A DNA stretch of 64,000 nucleotides. Source: G020348385 sp964580235 (GTDB lineage: Bacteria; Acidobacteriota; Aminicenantia; Aminicenantales; Aminicenantaceae). Positions 15,822-24,477 of the stretch are shown piece by piece; the stretch's first letter is position 1, and each line of letters begins with the position of its first letter. A program made the translations under genes and the position numbers. The notes beneath the pieces are model-generated. The model did not search any database. It was not told the origin of the DNA and saw only the letters and a program-made list of their open reading frames with translations. The DNA lies in contig CAZOJY010000003.1 in the NCBI GenBank assembly GCA_964580235.1, positions 8,221 through 72,220 on the forward strand. The letters are read 5' to 3'.

Positions 15822-17948
15822 TTAATCGATGGACACCGGTTGAACTTTGGTGCCGCCTTTCTGCGAGGTCAGCACGACTTTGAGCGGAGTATTACCCTCC
15901 ACAGCGACCAGCCATGTGACTGTCCGCGAGGATCCTTTCTGCCGGACCTGCGTCGGTTGTCTCCGCTGCTGCCTAAACTGTGACATTGGATAGCCCGGGG
16001 GAAAGAAAAACCTCTGTTGTGAGCGCTGCTGGGACGAGGCTGATGGCGTTCCCCGTCCTTTATATCCCGGAATCCGCATGGTTCCTTCCATCACACCCAG
16101 CTTCTGAAAGGGTGTTCCGAGCAAGTAAGTTGTTTTGGCGGGGTCGCCGACAAGCCAGATCACATCTTCTCTATTTCCGGCAAGTTGGGCTCCCCGGGCA
16201 ATGTGCGTGGCGAGTTTGCCTGTATTTTCGACCTTGGCTGTAATCTGAATGACTTTAAATTTTCCTTTTGACTGGCCCTTTTTGATCGTGACCTGGCCTC
16301 CAGTTTGAACAGCTTTTGCTTCTTTAGCGTTGTTGGTTGTGTACAGGACCTTTGCCTTGACATCGTTTATCACGACCTCAGGCAAGAGGCCTGCGCGAAA
16401 AAGCGTGAACTGCCAGTGATCTTCACAGACTTTGCGCAACGGGTCTCCGGGCCAGGCATTGTTTCGGTAATTGGGAAGCCAGCCGCCGATTTCTCCTTCG
16501 CCCAGCTCCGGGTGTTTGAACGGTTTCCAATCGATGAACAGCTTTCCTCCGTATTTGTCATCCTGATATTTGAGTGCTGCCCGCTGCATCTGGGCATAAT
16601 CCACATCCCCTTCAAGTTTGGGAAAATCCGGGATGTCCTCTTCTGGATTCCAGAGTTCGGTGGTGATGGCATAGATGCCGTACTCTTTGTACATCCAGTC
16701 CGTGGCCATGCCGTAGCTGTAGCGTTTGTCCTGCTCTTCGTTGTAGCTCACTCTCCACCCCCGGGGGAGTTCATATCCCCGCATGATGGCGTATTTATTT
16801 TTCGAGGTTTTTTTGAGTTCCTCCCTGTATTTATCCAGTTTGTCGGGATTTTTCCACGCATCCGGGATTTCTTCACCGATAATCTCCAGATATTTTTTTC
16901 CCATGACTTGGTCCAACACCGCCACATCCTTGGGATGCAGGCTAGGATGGGGGGCTGTTCCCATCGGCCGGTAGGTGAATCCGCCTGAGGTGTGATAGTT
17001 CTGTGCCATCAGGACGTTGGAGTGACTGGTCAAAAACTCGGCGATGGCGTGCGTTTCAGGTGCAGACGTTGGGAAGTTGCCCTTCCCTCCAGCAAATCCG
17101 TCGGTGCGCCACCATCCTTCGGGAAAATTACGGTTGAGGTCGATTCCAGATTCCGAATCCTCTCCGCGTTTGCCGTCTCCGTCATTGTCCTTATCCTCTC
17201 TGATAACGGAATAACGGGGCTTGTCGGTTTTCTGGTCTCTGCGGAGTCGTATCATCAGACGCGGATCTTGATCATCGATGACATAATTCCCCTTGGGATC
17301 ATTGTAGCGGAACTGCAGAATAAGTCCGTCCCCGTTGAGGTCGTCCGGTCCGTCCTCGTTGATTTTTCCATCCTTGTCGTCATCTTTCTGCATGCTGTTG
17401 GTTCGCTGCGGTACGCCTTTTTCCACGCTGTTGTACACCCCGTCCGGGTTGACGATCGGGCAGATGTAGAAAGTCTTATTGTCTACAATATGCGTGATCT
17501 CTTTGTCAGATCCATATCCGGTGACCAGCTTATCGATGGTGTACAAACAGACCTCGGTCCCGGTGAACTCGTTCCCATGGGTGGCACCGCAGATCCAGTG
17601 ACCCGGTTTTCCTTGATAGGATTTCATCGGCGTAACATTTTTCACGCCTTCTTTGCGCATATTTTGCAGGTTCACTTGTGCGTCGATCGTGGTCCCGATC
17701 TTCATGTTGGAGATCACAAGGACAAAAATTGGCCTGCCGTTCGTGCTTTTCCCAATTTCAAGGAGCTTTGTAATATTGGGATAGCCTTTGGCAACGGCTT
17801 TGAGATAATTTGCTGTGCCATTGTATCCGTGATATTGATCGAAACGGATCGGTACTTTTTGTGCAGAATGTAGAGGAACGCTTATTATAAGGCCAAGCAC
17901 GATGAATATAATGGCCAACCTAAGGAAAAAAATAGGGTGCGAATTCAT
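15822..17948 (-). CDS. Secreted M14 zinc carboxypeptidase with calcium-loop inserts (second copy)
   Basis: The start is ATG 17948, after GGGAGGG; the open frame upstream (to 18011) looks like leader, not signal peptide. Residues 1-33 are the signal peptide. Catalytic features: HGNE (near 126-129), LNRNFPEGW (near 275), YHTSGG (near 318) and ITTELWNPEED (near 433). Calcium-type loops DDDKDGKINEDG, DLNGDGLI and DNDGDGKRGED sit in the insert before NRNF. The C-terminal 150 residues are a beta domain with a Gln/Arg-rich low-complexity stretch (SQQRSQQRF, RQQRRQPTQ). The two M14 genes are 13 bases apart, so they are co-transcribed. Export and peptide degradation are inferred from family and signal peptide. 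Confidence 0.92.
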   Translation of the reverse strand: MNSHPIFFLRLAIIFIVLGLIISVPLHSAQKVPIRFDQYHGYNGTANYLKAVAKGYPNITKLLEIGKSTNGRPIFVLVISNMKIGTTIDAQVNLQNMRKEGVKNVTPMKSYQGKPGHWICGATHGNEFTGTEVCLYTIDKLVTGYGSDKEITHIVDNKTFYICPIVNPDGVYNSVEKGVPQRTNSMQKDDDKDGKINEDGPDDLNGDGLILQFRYNDPKGNYVIDDQDPRLMIRLRRDQKTDKPRYSVIREDKDNDGDGKRGEDSESGIDLNRNFPEGWWRTDGFAGGKGNFPTSAPETHAIAEFLTSHSNVLMAQNYHTSGGFTYRPMGTAPHPSLHPKDVAVLDQVMGKKYLEIIGEEIPDAWKNPDKLDKYREELKKTSKNKYAIMRGYELPRGWRVSYNEEQDKRYSYGMATDWMYKEYGIYAITTELWNPEEDIPDFPKLEGDVDYAQMQRAALKYQDDKYGGKLFIDWKPFKHPELGEGEIGGWLPNYRNNAWPGDPLRKVCEDHWQFTLFRAGLLPEVVINDVKAKVLYTTNNAKEAKAVQTGGQVTIKKGQSKGKFKVIQITAKVENTGKLATHIARGAQLAGNREDVIWLVGDPAKTTYLLGTPFQKLGVMEGTMRIPGYKGRGTPSASSQQRSQQRFFFPPGYPMSQFRQQRRQPTQVRQKGSSRTVTWLVAVEGNTPLKVVLTSQKGGTKVQPVSID

Positions 17949-18308
17949 AGCATTATCCCTCCCTTGTTGAGATTTACTTTTGGAAAAAAAGAGTGGCATG
18001 TGTGAAAACATAAGAGTGTATTACATAATACAAACAGACGATAAAATCAATTATTTATTTTAATCCATTGTTTGGCTTTGGCAACGCATTGAATCTAAAT
18101 GGAAAAGCTTTGATTTGAGATGAAATTCATGGCTTTGATCAAAGTTTTCTTTCCCAAAACCAAAAGTGGAAGACTTGGCAGGCTCTTCTTTGCTTTACAA
18201 AAAAGGATTCGCAACGAAGGTGATGGACATGGCGTGACTGAAATATTCAAGTGTGTTATGGTGATAGAGGCAAAAAATAGACACAGGTGTCAAAAAATAT
18301 ACAGCAAA
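17949..18308. other. Divergent intergenic region, M14 operon / VWFA gene
   Basis: AT-rich region holding the upstream sites for the peptidase genes (-) and the VWFA gene (+). Two small palindromes are visible: TGTATTA-CA-TAATACA (18017-18032), about 70 bases upstream of the M14 start, and the perfect CTTTGATCAAAG (18133-18144). Either may be an operator. The open frame from 18120 continues into the VWFA gene, but its first 63 residues do not look like protein sequence of that family. Confidence 0.4.
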
Positions 18309-19307
18309 ATGGGAAAAATCTCCCGGAGAAAACAAAAACATTCATCCCTGTTCATTTTTTTTATATTCATGTTGTTAGTTTTCAATATCGGGTTTCTTTC
18401 CCCATCCTTTTCCCAGGAAAAAAAGAAACAGGAAATAAAATATGATGTAGCCGTTACGGCCATATCCATTGCTGTGAGCGTTCAAGACAAAAAAGGAAGG
18501 CATATTACCGGCTTGACCAAAGATGATTTTTTTGTTTACGAGAATAATGAAAAAAAAGACATCACCTATTTCAGTTACAATTTTGAGGCGCCTTTGAGTT
18601 TGACCATTCTCCTCGATGTGAGCGGCAGCATGGCCCTTCGGGATAAACTAAAAGAAAGCAAAGATGCCCTCGACTATCTGGCAAAATACCTTCTAAACGA
18701 CCGAGATGAAATCTCCTTATTGATTTTTGCTGATGGAAAAGTGGAAATTGCTGCAAATTTCTCCGAAGATAAGACTGATTTTTTTTCTATTTTGGAAAAA
18801 ACTGAAGCATACGGACAAACCGCTTTGAATGATGCCGTTGGCGTATCTCCAGATTTTGCAAACATGGGCAACAATGAAAAACGGGCTCTTCTTTTGATCA
18901 CGGACGGGATCGAAAACGATAGCGAATATTCTCCTGATCAGGCCATCGAGGTTGCGCGGAGAGTGGACATTCCCATTTATACTATCGGATACAAAATCCC
19001 ATATAGTGAGCAGTATTTAAAAAAGTATAAACATTCTGAAGGGTTGACGACTTCGGGTATTGTTGAATCTTTAGAAAGGTTTTCAGAAGCGACCGGAGGG
19101 ACAGCCTATTTCATTGATAAACCGCTTGATTTGAAGAATGCGTTGAGGCTGGTCAAGCAGGAACTGAGTTGCCAGTACATTCTTGGATACACATCTTATA
19201 CGAATCCAAACAATGAATACCGGAAAATAGCGGTTATGACAAAAAAAAGGAGCTACAAGGTAAGGACAAGAAAAGGTTATTATATCGGTAAGAAGAAGGG
19301 CACATAA
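18309..19307 (+). CDS. Exported VWFA-domain protein (Acidobacteria-type)
   Basis: A basic start (KISRRKQKHSS) and hydrophobic core make a signal peptide ending near SFSQ. Then come a strand-rich region (TGLTKDDFFVYENNEKKDI) typical of the VWFA-related Acidobacterial family, and a von Willebrand A domain. The MIDAS metal site is DVSGSM (near residue 104), with a Thr in GQTALND and Asp in ITDGIEND (near 198). The C-terminal part (LVKQELSCQYILGYT) also matches that family. These proteins bind partner proteins through a divalent ion; the partner here is unknown. I chose ATG 18309 because the signal peptide begins there; an ATG at 18258 or 18120 would add sequence that does not look like a leader. 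Confidence 0.85.
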   Translation: MGKISRRKQKHSSLFIFFIFMLLVFNIGFLSPSFSQEKKKQEIKYDVAVTAISIAVSVQDKKGRHITGLTKDDFFVYENNEKKDITYFSYNFEAPLSLTILLDVSGSMALRDKLKESKDALDYLAKYLLNDRDEISLLIFADGKVEIAANFSEDKTDFFSILEKTEAYGQTALNDAVGVSPDFANMGNNEKRALLLITDGIENDSEYSPDQAIEVARRVDIPIYTIGYKIPYSEQYLKKYKHSEGLTTSGIVESLERFSEATGGTAYFIDKPLDLKNALRLVKQELSCQYILGYTSYTNPNNEYRKIAVMTKKRSYKVRTRKGYYIGKKKGT

Positions 19308-19310
19308 TAA

Positions 19311-19333
19311 TATTTTCTATTTAATAGGAAAAT
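19311..19333 (+). terminator. Possible hairpin after the VWFA gene
   Basis: TATTTTCTAT and ATAGGAAAAT form an imperfect stem with one bulged G and a three-base loop, directly after the VWFA stop codon. There is no U run, so this is weak. Confidence 0.22.
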
Positions 19334-19381
19334 GACTTGTGTTACGATAAATATAACGATAGAAAGGCAAGGGAGAAAAAA

Positions 19382-20029
19382 ATGAACAAAAGCAAAATAA
19401 CTGTTCTTATTGGAGTTTTGCTAATTTTTGGTCTGATTGCCGGAACGGGCTGCGCGACAAAAAAGTATGTGATGGGCGAAGTGGCCACTATTGATCAGAA
19501 GGTTGAAGGTGTGGAAACTTCGGTCGAGGAGAATCAAAAAAGGATTAAGGAACATGATGAGAGCTTGGCCACACTGGGCTCCTTGATTAAAGAACAAGAG
19601 TCTGCATTGAGCAACCAGAGAAAGGAGTTTGACAGTAAACTTAGCGAAGTGAAGAAGGCAGCGCAGGGAAGACTTATTTTTCAAGAGATTCTCAAAAATG
19701 ATGAAGCGAAATTTAAATTTGACAGCTGGGAACTGAGTGATGCGGCAAAGGCAGAATTAGATAAGTTTGTTGAGGTCTTGATAGCTCAGGATAAAGGCCT
19801 GTATTTGGAGATCCAAGGGCATACGGATAACACAGGACCTGAGGATTGGAATTTGATTTTGGGAAAGAGAAGAGCCGAAGCCGTGATGGAATATCTGCAC
19901 AAAAAATACAATATTCCACTCCATAGAATGGAAGTAATCAGTTATGGGAGTGATATGCCGGTTGGTGATAGTTCAACCCGTGATGGAAGAGCGCAGAACA
20001 GGCGGGTGGTTATACTTGTGTTTGAATAA
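19382..20029 (+). CDS. OmpA-family peptidoglycan-binding lipoprotein
   Basis: A lipoprotein signal with lipobox IAGTGC puts the acylated Cys near residue 24. Residues 30-105 are charged and heptad-like, a probable coiled coil. The OmpA-like domain fills residues 105-215 (DSWELSDAAKAELDKF, IQGHTDNTG, LGKRRAEAVMEYL, NRRVVILV) and contains the Asp and Arg positions used to bind diaminopimelate in peptidoglycan. It resembles Pal and the C-terminal part of outer-membrane anchors. It would tie the outer membrane to the cell wall. Start ATG 19382 follows a GGGAG site. It lies 75 bases after the VWFA gene and converges on the molybdenum-enzyme gene with an 11-base gap. Confidence 0.92.
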   Translation: MNKSKITVLIGVLLIFGLIAGTGCATKKYVMGEVATIDQKVEGVETSVEENQKRIKEHDESLATLGSLIKEQESALSNQRKEFDSKLSEVKKAAQGRLIFQEILKNDEAKFKFDSWELSDAAKAELDKFVEVLIAQDKGLYLEIQGHTDNTGPEDWNLILGKRRAEAVMEYLHKKYNIPLHRMEVISYGSDMPVGDSSTRDGRAQNRRVVILVFE

Positions 20030-20040
20030 TTATATAAAAG

Positions 20041-22158
20041 TCAGCGCAGTGCCTCTTTTATGCGGGCTGGTGTCATCGGGAGCGTGAAGATTCTTTTGCC
20101 GATAGCATCATGGACCGCGTTGGCGATTACTCCTCCCATGGTAGTGATAGCTGGTTCCCCACAGCCCTGAGGAGGCATTTCGGGATTATCCACGAGCACC
20201 GTTTCTATCTTCGGCAGCCAGGAAAAGCGGGGGATTTCATAAGTGTCGAAATTCTCATCCAATATTTTCCCGTTCGAAAACCGGATTTCTTCGGTCAAAC
20301 AATAGCCGAGTCCCATGGTGATACCTCCTTCGATCTGCATCTTTACGCCTTCTGGATTGATCACTTCTCCTGTATCTTGAGCGCAGACCACTCTTTCCAC
20401 GCGTACTTCGCTGTTTTTCTGGTTGACCTTTACTTCGGCAATTGTGGCCACATATGTTCCCAGGTAATCCGTACAAGCAAGCCCGTATCCCTTTCCACTC
20501 GGGCCTGGAGAAAAAGATTTCCCGAACTGTTCTGCGGCTGCAGATAAAACCCTTTTCATTCTTACATCGGCTAAATTATGCATTCGGAACTCAAGCGGAT
20601 TCATTCCGGCAGCCTCGGCCATCACGTCGATATGGGATTCGATAGCGAACACGTTTGTGTTGCTCCCAGGCCCGCGCCAGGCACCGACACCAAAGGGGTG
20701 GACGCCTCCACCTCCGCTTCTTCCTCCCCATCCGCCCATGGACAGGACTTTGTGGTGAGGGATATCGTAAAAAGGCTGAGAGCTGCGATCCCCGGCAAAA
20801 TAATTATGATACTCCCAGTAGACGATCTGATTTGCATCGTTCAGGCCCGATTGGATGTCGATGACTGCCGCCGGGCGGAAAGTGTCATAAAAAAACTCTT
20901 CTTTTCTGGTCCAGGCTACCTGCACCGGTTTTCCGCTCAATCGGGCCAGACGCACGGCCTCCGTGATCTGATTCCCCTGGTTTTTTCCTCCGAATCCGCA
21001 CCCCACAAAGGGCGTGATGACCCGCACCTTATCCTGGGGGAAACCCAGGACCTGTGCCACTTCTGCTTGAGCCCTGAAAGGAGATTGTGTGGAGGCCCAG
21101 ACCGTAGCTTTATCGCCTTCGATATTAACCACTGCCGTATGGGCCTCAGAAGGCGCATGGGCGACATAGTGATTGTAATAGGCTTGATCGAATGTGTTGG
21201 TCGAAAGGCGTTTTCCCTGCTCGATATTTCCTTTCTCGGTCACGACACTGCCTTCTGAGGCTGAATCTTTGAGGTGCTGGAATATGTGTTGATTGTCCAG
21301 TGTGGATTCGGAAGGCTCGAACCTGGCCTTTATCAACCGGAGGGCTTTTTCGGCCACGTCGGGGTACTTATGCAGGACAGCCACCAAATCGCCTTCCCGG
21401 ATAACCTGAACACCCTCGATTTTTTTGGCGGCAGAAACATCCACGCTTTTCAGGGTGGCTCCGTGGGCCGGAGGCCTCAAGATTTTGGCGTGAAGCATTA
21501 CCGGGAAACGGATGTCCCCGGCATACTTGGCTTCCCCTGTCACTTTTTGTTCTCCATCCAACCGATCTGTCGGCTTTCCCGATATGGTGTGCTTGGCATA
21601 CTGTTTAATGGGCGGCTTTACCTCCAGATGCCGTTCGATTTTCCCCCCTTTTGCCAGTTCGGCGTAGGACACCTTTTTTGCCGATCCGTTGGGGACAAAG
21701 ATCATCCCGTCGCTCACTATCAGTTTTTCCACTGGCACGCCCAGTTTTTCGGAGGCCAGCTGGAGAAGAACGGCTCTTGCCTCTGCAGCCGCCCGGCGCA
21801 GGGGAGGGCCAAAATACTTGGTGCTTCTCGACCCAAAGGTACCGCTGTCGTAAGGACAAAGGAGGGTATCACCCATCACCATATCGACTCTATCCAACCG
21901 AACATCGAGCTCTTCTGCCAGCATTTGAGCCAGAGACGTGTGGATTCCCTGTCCCATTTCGATTTTGCCGGTGAAACAGGACACCCGGCCATCTTCTCCT
22001 ATCCGGAGATAGGCGTTAAAATCTTCTGGATATCCTCGCCTTCTTCGGTATTGAGCGCCTAATGAATCTCCCGGGGTGAAAAAAACAACGATTTCTCCGC
22101 CCATAAGCTTGAGGAATTCGCGGCGGTCGAGAGTAAAATTGCAATCGCCTTCTTTCAT
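20041..22158 (-). CDS. Molybdenum hydroxylase large subunit (isoquinoline 1-oxidoreductase/aldehyde oxidase-like)
   Basis: This is a 705-residue xanthine-oxidase-family molybdopterin subunit. Visible features are the MGQGIHTSL motif near residue 80, FVGCGFGGKN, the WRGPGSN region and the catalytic Glu in GCGEPAI close to the C-terminus. The N-terminus (DRREFLKLMGG) resembles a Tat signal, as in many IorB-type subunits. Start ATG 22158 follows AGAGGAGA and overlaps the stop of the preceding small-subunit remnant (ATGA). The family passes electrons from the molybdenum centre to a [2Fe-2S] subunit. Here that subunit is reduced to a 58-codon remnant, so this protein is either a decaying gene or uses an Fe-S partner encoded elsewhere. 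The substrate is unknown. Confidence 0.88.
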   Translation of the reverse strand: MKEGDCNFTLDRREFLKLMGGEIVVFFTPGDSLGAQYRRRRGYPEDFNAYLRIGEDGRVSCFTGKIEMGQGIHTSLAQMLAEELDVRLDRVDMVMGDTLLCPYDSGTFGSRSTKYFGPPLRRAAAEARAVLLQLASEKLGVPVEKLIVSDGMIFVPNGSAKKVSYAELAKGGKIERHLEVKPPIKQYAKHTISGKPTDRLDGEQKVTGEAKYAGDIRFPVMLHAKILRPPAHGATLKSVDVSAAKKIEGVQVIREGDLVAVLHKYPDVAEKALRLIKARFEPSESTLDNQHIFQHLKDSASEGSVVTEKGNIEQGKRLSTNTFDQAYYNHYVAHAPSEAHTAVVNIEGDKATVWASTQSPFRAQAEVAQVLGFPQDKVRVITPFVGCGFGGKNQGNQITEAVRLARLSGKPVQVAWTRKEEFFYDTFRPAAVIDIQSGLNDANQIVYWEYHNYFAGDRSSQPFYDIPHHKVLSMGGWGGRSGGGGVHPFGVGAWRGPGSNTNVFAIESHIDVMAEAAGMNPLEFRMHNLADVRMKRVLSAAAEQFGKSFSPGPSGKGYGLACTDYLGTYVATIAEVKVNQKNSEVRVERVVCAQDTGEVINPEGVKMQIEGGITMGLGYCLTEEIRFSNGKILDENFDTYEIPRFSWLPKIETVLVDNPEMPPQGCGEPAITTMGGVIANAVHDAIGKRIFTLPMTPARIKEALR

Positions 22159-22331
22159 GACCAATCTCCTCTTATTGTCCGGGCTGCAGTTTGGATGGCC
22201 CGGATGATCCGGTTGTATGTGTCGCACCGGTACAGATTTCCCTCCATGGCCTCAACGAATCCTTTGTCGAGGCTTGAGAATTTTTCAATAATAGGGAGCA
22301 GGCCTTCAAAATCATTCCCGATGTGCGATAT
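22155..22331 (-). pseudogene. C-terminal remnant of [2Fe-2S] small subunit (IorA-like)
   Basis: The minus strand, read in the frame directly after the hemerythrin stop codon, is open for 58 codons to a TGA that overlaps the large-subunit ATG. Its end reads EAMEGNLYRCDTYNRII then RAIQTAAR, which matches the C-terminus of IorA-type subunits (GNLCRCGTY-x-RI). The first Cys of the C-R-C cluster motif is Tyr and the Gly is Asp. There is no usable start codon, and the two-thirds of the gene that would carry the plant-type [2Fe-2S] domain is missing. The hemerythrin gene lies where it should be. ATGA coupling to the large subunit is kept, which fits decay of a former iorA-iorB pair. Confidence 0.78.
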
Positions 22332-22754
22332 CTATTTGAGATTTGCCACTCCTTTTTCGGCAAAGAATTTGCCCAGTTTAAGGTCGGTACCCTTGATGTG
22401 ATTGATAAGCCAGTTGAGCAGAAAAACGTTGATCGATGTGGCCAGAGCCTTTGTCGGCCCTTCTTCTTTAAAATCTTCCAAAATGTGGTTCAGGGTGATT
22501 TTAAAATGTCCGTGCTGATTTTTTTGATCCTCCAGACCAGGATAGTTGTGCTCTGCCATGTGTTTTTCTTCAGTGGAGAAATGGAAATCTGTGTAGTCGA
22601 TCATGAAGTCCAACGTCTTCATGATCTTATTGTATTCACGACCTTCATCTAGAGCGTCAGACAGATCCCTTAACTTCTGGATGAGCATTTTATGCTGTTC
22701 GTCGATCAACCTCACGCCCACAGACAAGCTGTCATCCCATTCGATCTTGTTCAT
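22332..22754 (-). CDS. Bacteriohemerythrin
   Basis: A 140-residue four-helix hemerythrin. The di-iron ligands are visible in order: His in DEQHK (near 21), His and Glu in DFHFSTEEKHM (near 57-61), His pair in QHGHF (near 79-82), and the final His and Asp in NHIKGTD (near 114-119). It binds O2 reversibly, or detects or scavenges O2 or NO, in the cytosol. The gene has its own upstream region of 200 bases shared with the divergent propeller gene. It stops directly in front of the small-subunit remnant, so it may drive transcription of the molybdenum subunit gene. Confidence 0.93.
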   Translation of the reverse strand: MNKIEWDDSLSVGVRLIDEQHKMLIQKLRDLSDALDEGREYNKIMKTLDFMIDYTDFHFSTEEKHMAEHNYPGLEDQKNQHGHFKITLNHILEDFKEEGPTKALATSINVFLLNWLINHIKGTDLKLGKFFAEKGVANLK

Positions 22755-22954
22755 GGTGTTTTCCTCCTATTTCTGGCTGATTTTTACATGATGAGTTGCA
22801 GAGACAAATGTAGCATACAGGATTTTTGCGGTCAATTGAAATTGTACAGGAATTTGTCCTTTTACCCGGTTTTTGCTATTATCTAAACTTTGAAATAATA
22901 AATGAGAACGGACATGTTGGCAACGAAACGATTTCAAGCGGAAGGAGAAATCCC

Positions 22955-24316
22955 ATGCTGACAAAATTGGCCCGAGTTTTATTCTGCTTATTGATTCTGT
23001 TTGGCACAATGATTGAACTGGAAGGGCAGGATACAAAAGAAGGTGTGAACTGGCCGAGTTTCCGTGGGCCATATGCCGGCGGAACCGCTGCTAATTATGC
23101 GACTCCGATATCCTGGGATGTTGATACCTCTAAAAATATCATATGGAAAAGAAAAATTCCCGGGCTGGCTCATTCCAGTCCTGTTATTTGGGGAGATCGG
23201 ATAATTGTCACGACGGCTGTTGGTAAGACCGAACCGGAGCTTAAAGTGGGGCTCTATGGCAACATCAAATCCGCCGATGATGACTCCGTCCACAAGTGGA
23301 AGGTGCTCTGCCTGGATAAAAAAACTGGGAAAATACTCTGGGAAAAAACAGCACACACGGGCGTTCCCAAAGTCAAACGCCACCCTAAAGCCTCACACGC
23401 CAATTCCACCCCTGCGACAGATGGCAGGCATGTTGTCGCTTTTTTTGGTTCCGAAGGCCTGTACTGCTATGATATGGACGGCGGCCTGCTCTGGGAAAAA
23501 GACTTCGGTCTTCTTGATTCTGCTTTTTTTATGGTCCCATCGGCCCAGTGGGGATTTGCCAGCTCTCCGCTCATCCATCAGGGGGCTGTTATCGTTCAAT
23601 GTGATGCTCTCAACACGGCATTTCTTGCCGCTCTGGATGTCAAAACGGGGAAAGAAATATGGCGGACATCCCGGGAGGACGTTCCAACGTGGAGCACTCC
23701 CACTCTTTATTTGGGGAAAGAGAAAATACAAATCATCGTCAATGGATTCAAACATATTGGAGGCTATGATTTTAAAACGGGCAGGGAATTATGGAAAATT
23801 ACCGGAGGTGGCGACATCCCCATCCCCACTCCAGTTGTTGCCCATGGTTTGGTGTTTATTAACAGTGCCCATGGACGGTTGTCTCCAATTTATGCCATAA
23901 AACCGGAGTCAAAAGGAGATATCTCTTTGACAGAAGATGAAACCTCAAATGAGTCCATCGTCTGGAGTGTCAGGCGGGGGGGGTCTTACATCCTGACACC
24001 TCTCGTTTACGGAGATTTTCTGTACAATCTGCAGTGGAATGGATCTCTGGACTGTTATCGGGCAAAAACAGGCGAGCTGATCTACAAAGCACAGCTTGGA
24101 AAGATGACCGGGTTTTCGGCTTCAGGGGTTGCTGCAGATGGAAAATTGTATTTTTGCAGCGAAGAGGGGGATGTATCCGTTGTCAAATCCGGACCAGAAT
24201 TTGAAATTTTAGCAACAAATTCTATGAAAGATGAATGCATGGCCACACCGGCGATATCGGAAGGAACTTTGTATTTTCGAACGCACCATTATCTAATGGC
24301 TGTTTCTGACAAATAG
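22955..24316 (+). CDS. Exported PQQ-like beta-propeller protein (copy 1)
   Basis: A signal peptide (residues 1-24) is followed by NWPSFRGP, then repeated PQQ-like blades with the W-x-x-x-TGKE-x-W type signature (DKKTGKILWEK, DVKTGKEIWRT, DFKTGRELWKI). The family includes BamB and quinoprotein dehydrogenases, but I see no dehydrogenase catalytic Asp/Cys-Cys motif or CXXCH haem site, so it is probably a structural or binding propeller. Start ATG 22955 has GAAGGAG upstream. It is a close paralogue of the lipoprotein at 45244-46656, sharing for example KVKRH, SHAN-x-TPATDG and GLYCYD. It is separated from the next propeller gene by a 161-base gap with a palindrome. Confidence 0.88.
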   Translation: MLTKLARVLFCLLILFGTMIELEGQDTKEGVNWPSFRGPYAGGTAANYATPISWDVDTSKNIIWKRKIPGLAHSSPVIWGDRIIVTTAVGKTEPELKVGLYGNIKSADDDSVHKWKVLCLDKKTGKILWEKTAHTGVPKVKRHPKASHANSTPATDGRHVVAFFGSEGLYCYDMDGGLLWEKDFGLLDSAFFMVPSAQWGFASSPLIHQGAVIVQCDALNTAFLAALDVKTGKEIWRTSREDVPTWSTPTLYLGKEKIQIIVNGFKHIGGYDFKTGRELWKITGGGDIPIPTPVVAHGLVFINSAHGRLSPIYAIKPESKGDISLTEDETSNESIVWSVRRGGSYILTPLVYGDFLYNLQWNGSLDCYRAKTGELIYKAQLGKMTGFSASGVAADGKLYFCSEEGDVSVVKSGPEFEILATNSMKDECMATPAISEGTLYFRTHHYLMAVSDK

Positions 24317-24372
24317 ATTTTTCTGGCACCATATCTGAAGATTTATTGACGGATGCCCAGCGATGGTGTAAC

Positions 24373-24402
24373 ATAATACTAATTCCATAGGATTAGTATT
24401 AT
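24373..24402 (+). promoter_or_regulatory. Perfect 11-bp palindrome upstream of the 15-gene cluster
   Basis: Arms ATAATACTAAT (24373-24383) and ATTAGTATTAT (24392-24402) flank an eight-base centre. It sits 57 bases after the first propeller gene and 75 bases before the next. A U run is missing, so operator use is more likely than termination, though an mRNA-end hairpin is possible. Confidence 0.5.
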
Positions 24403-24477
24403 ATTAAGACATGGTTATCAGCCGACTGTAAAAAACACCAGAAGTGTCCTAGAATATGTATTCATGGAATAAAATAA

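Noticed and set aside
20578..22062. Long plus-strand open frames opposite the molybdenum subunit
   Set aside because: The minus-strand protein has family motifs across its length; the opposite frames show none.
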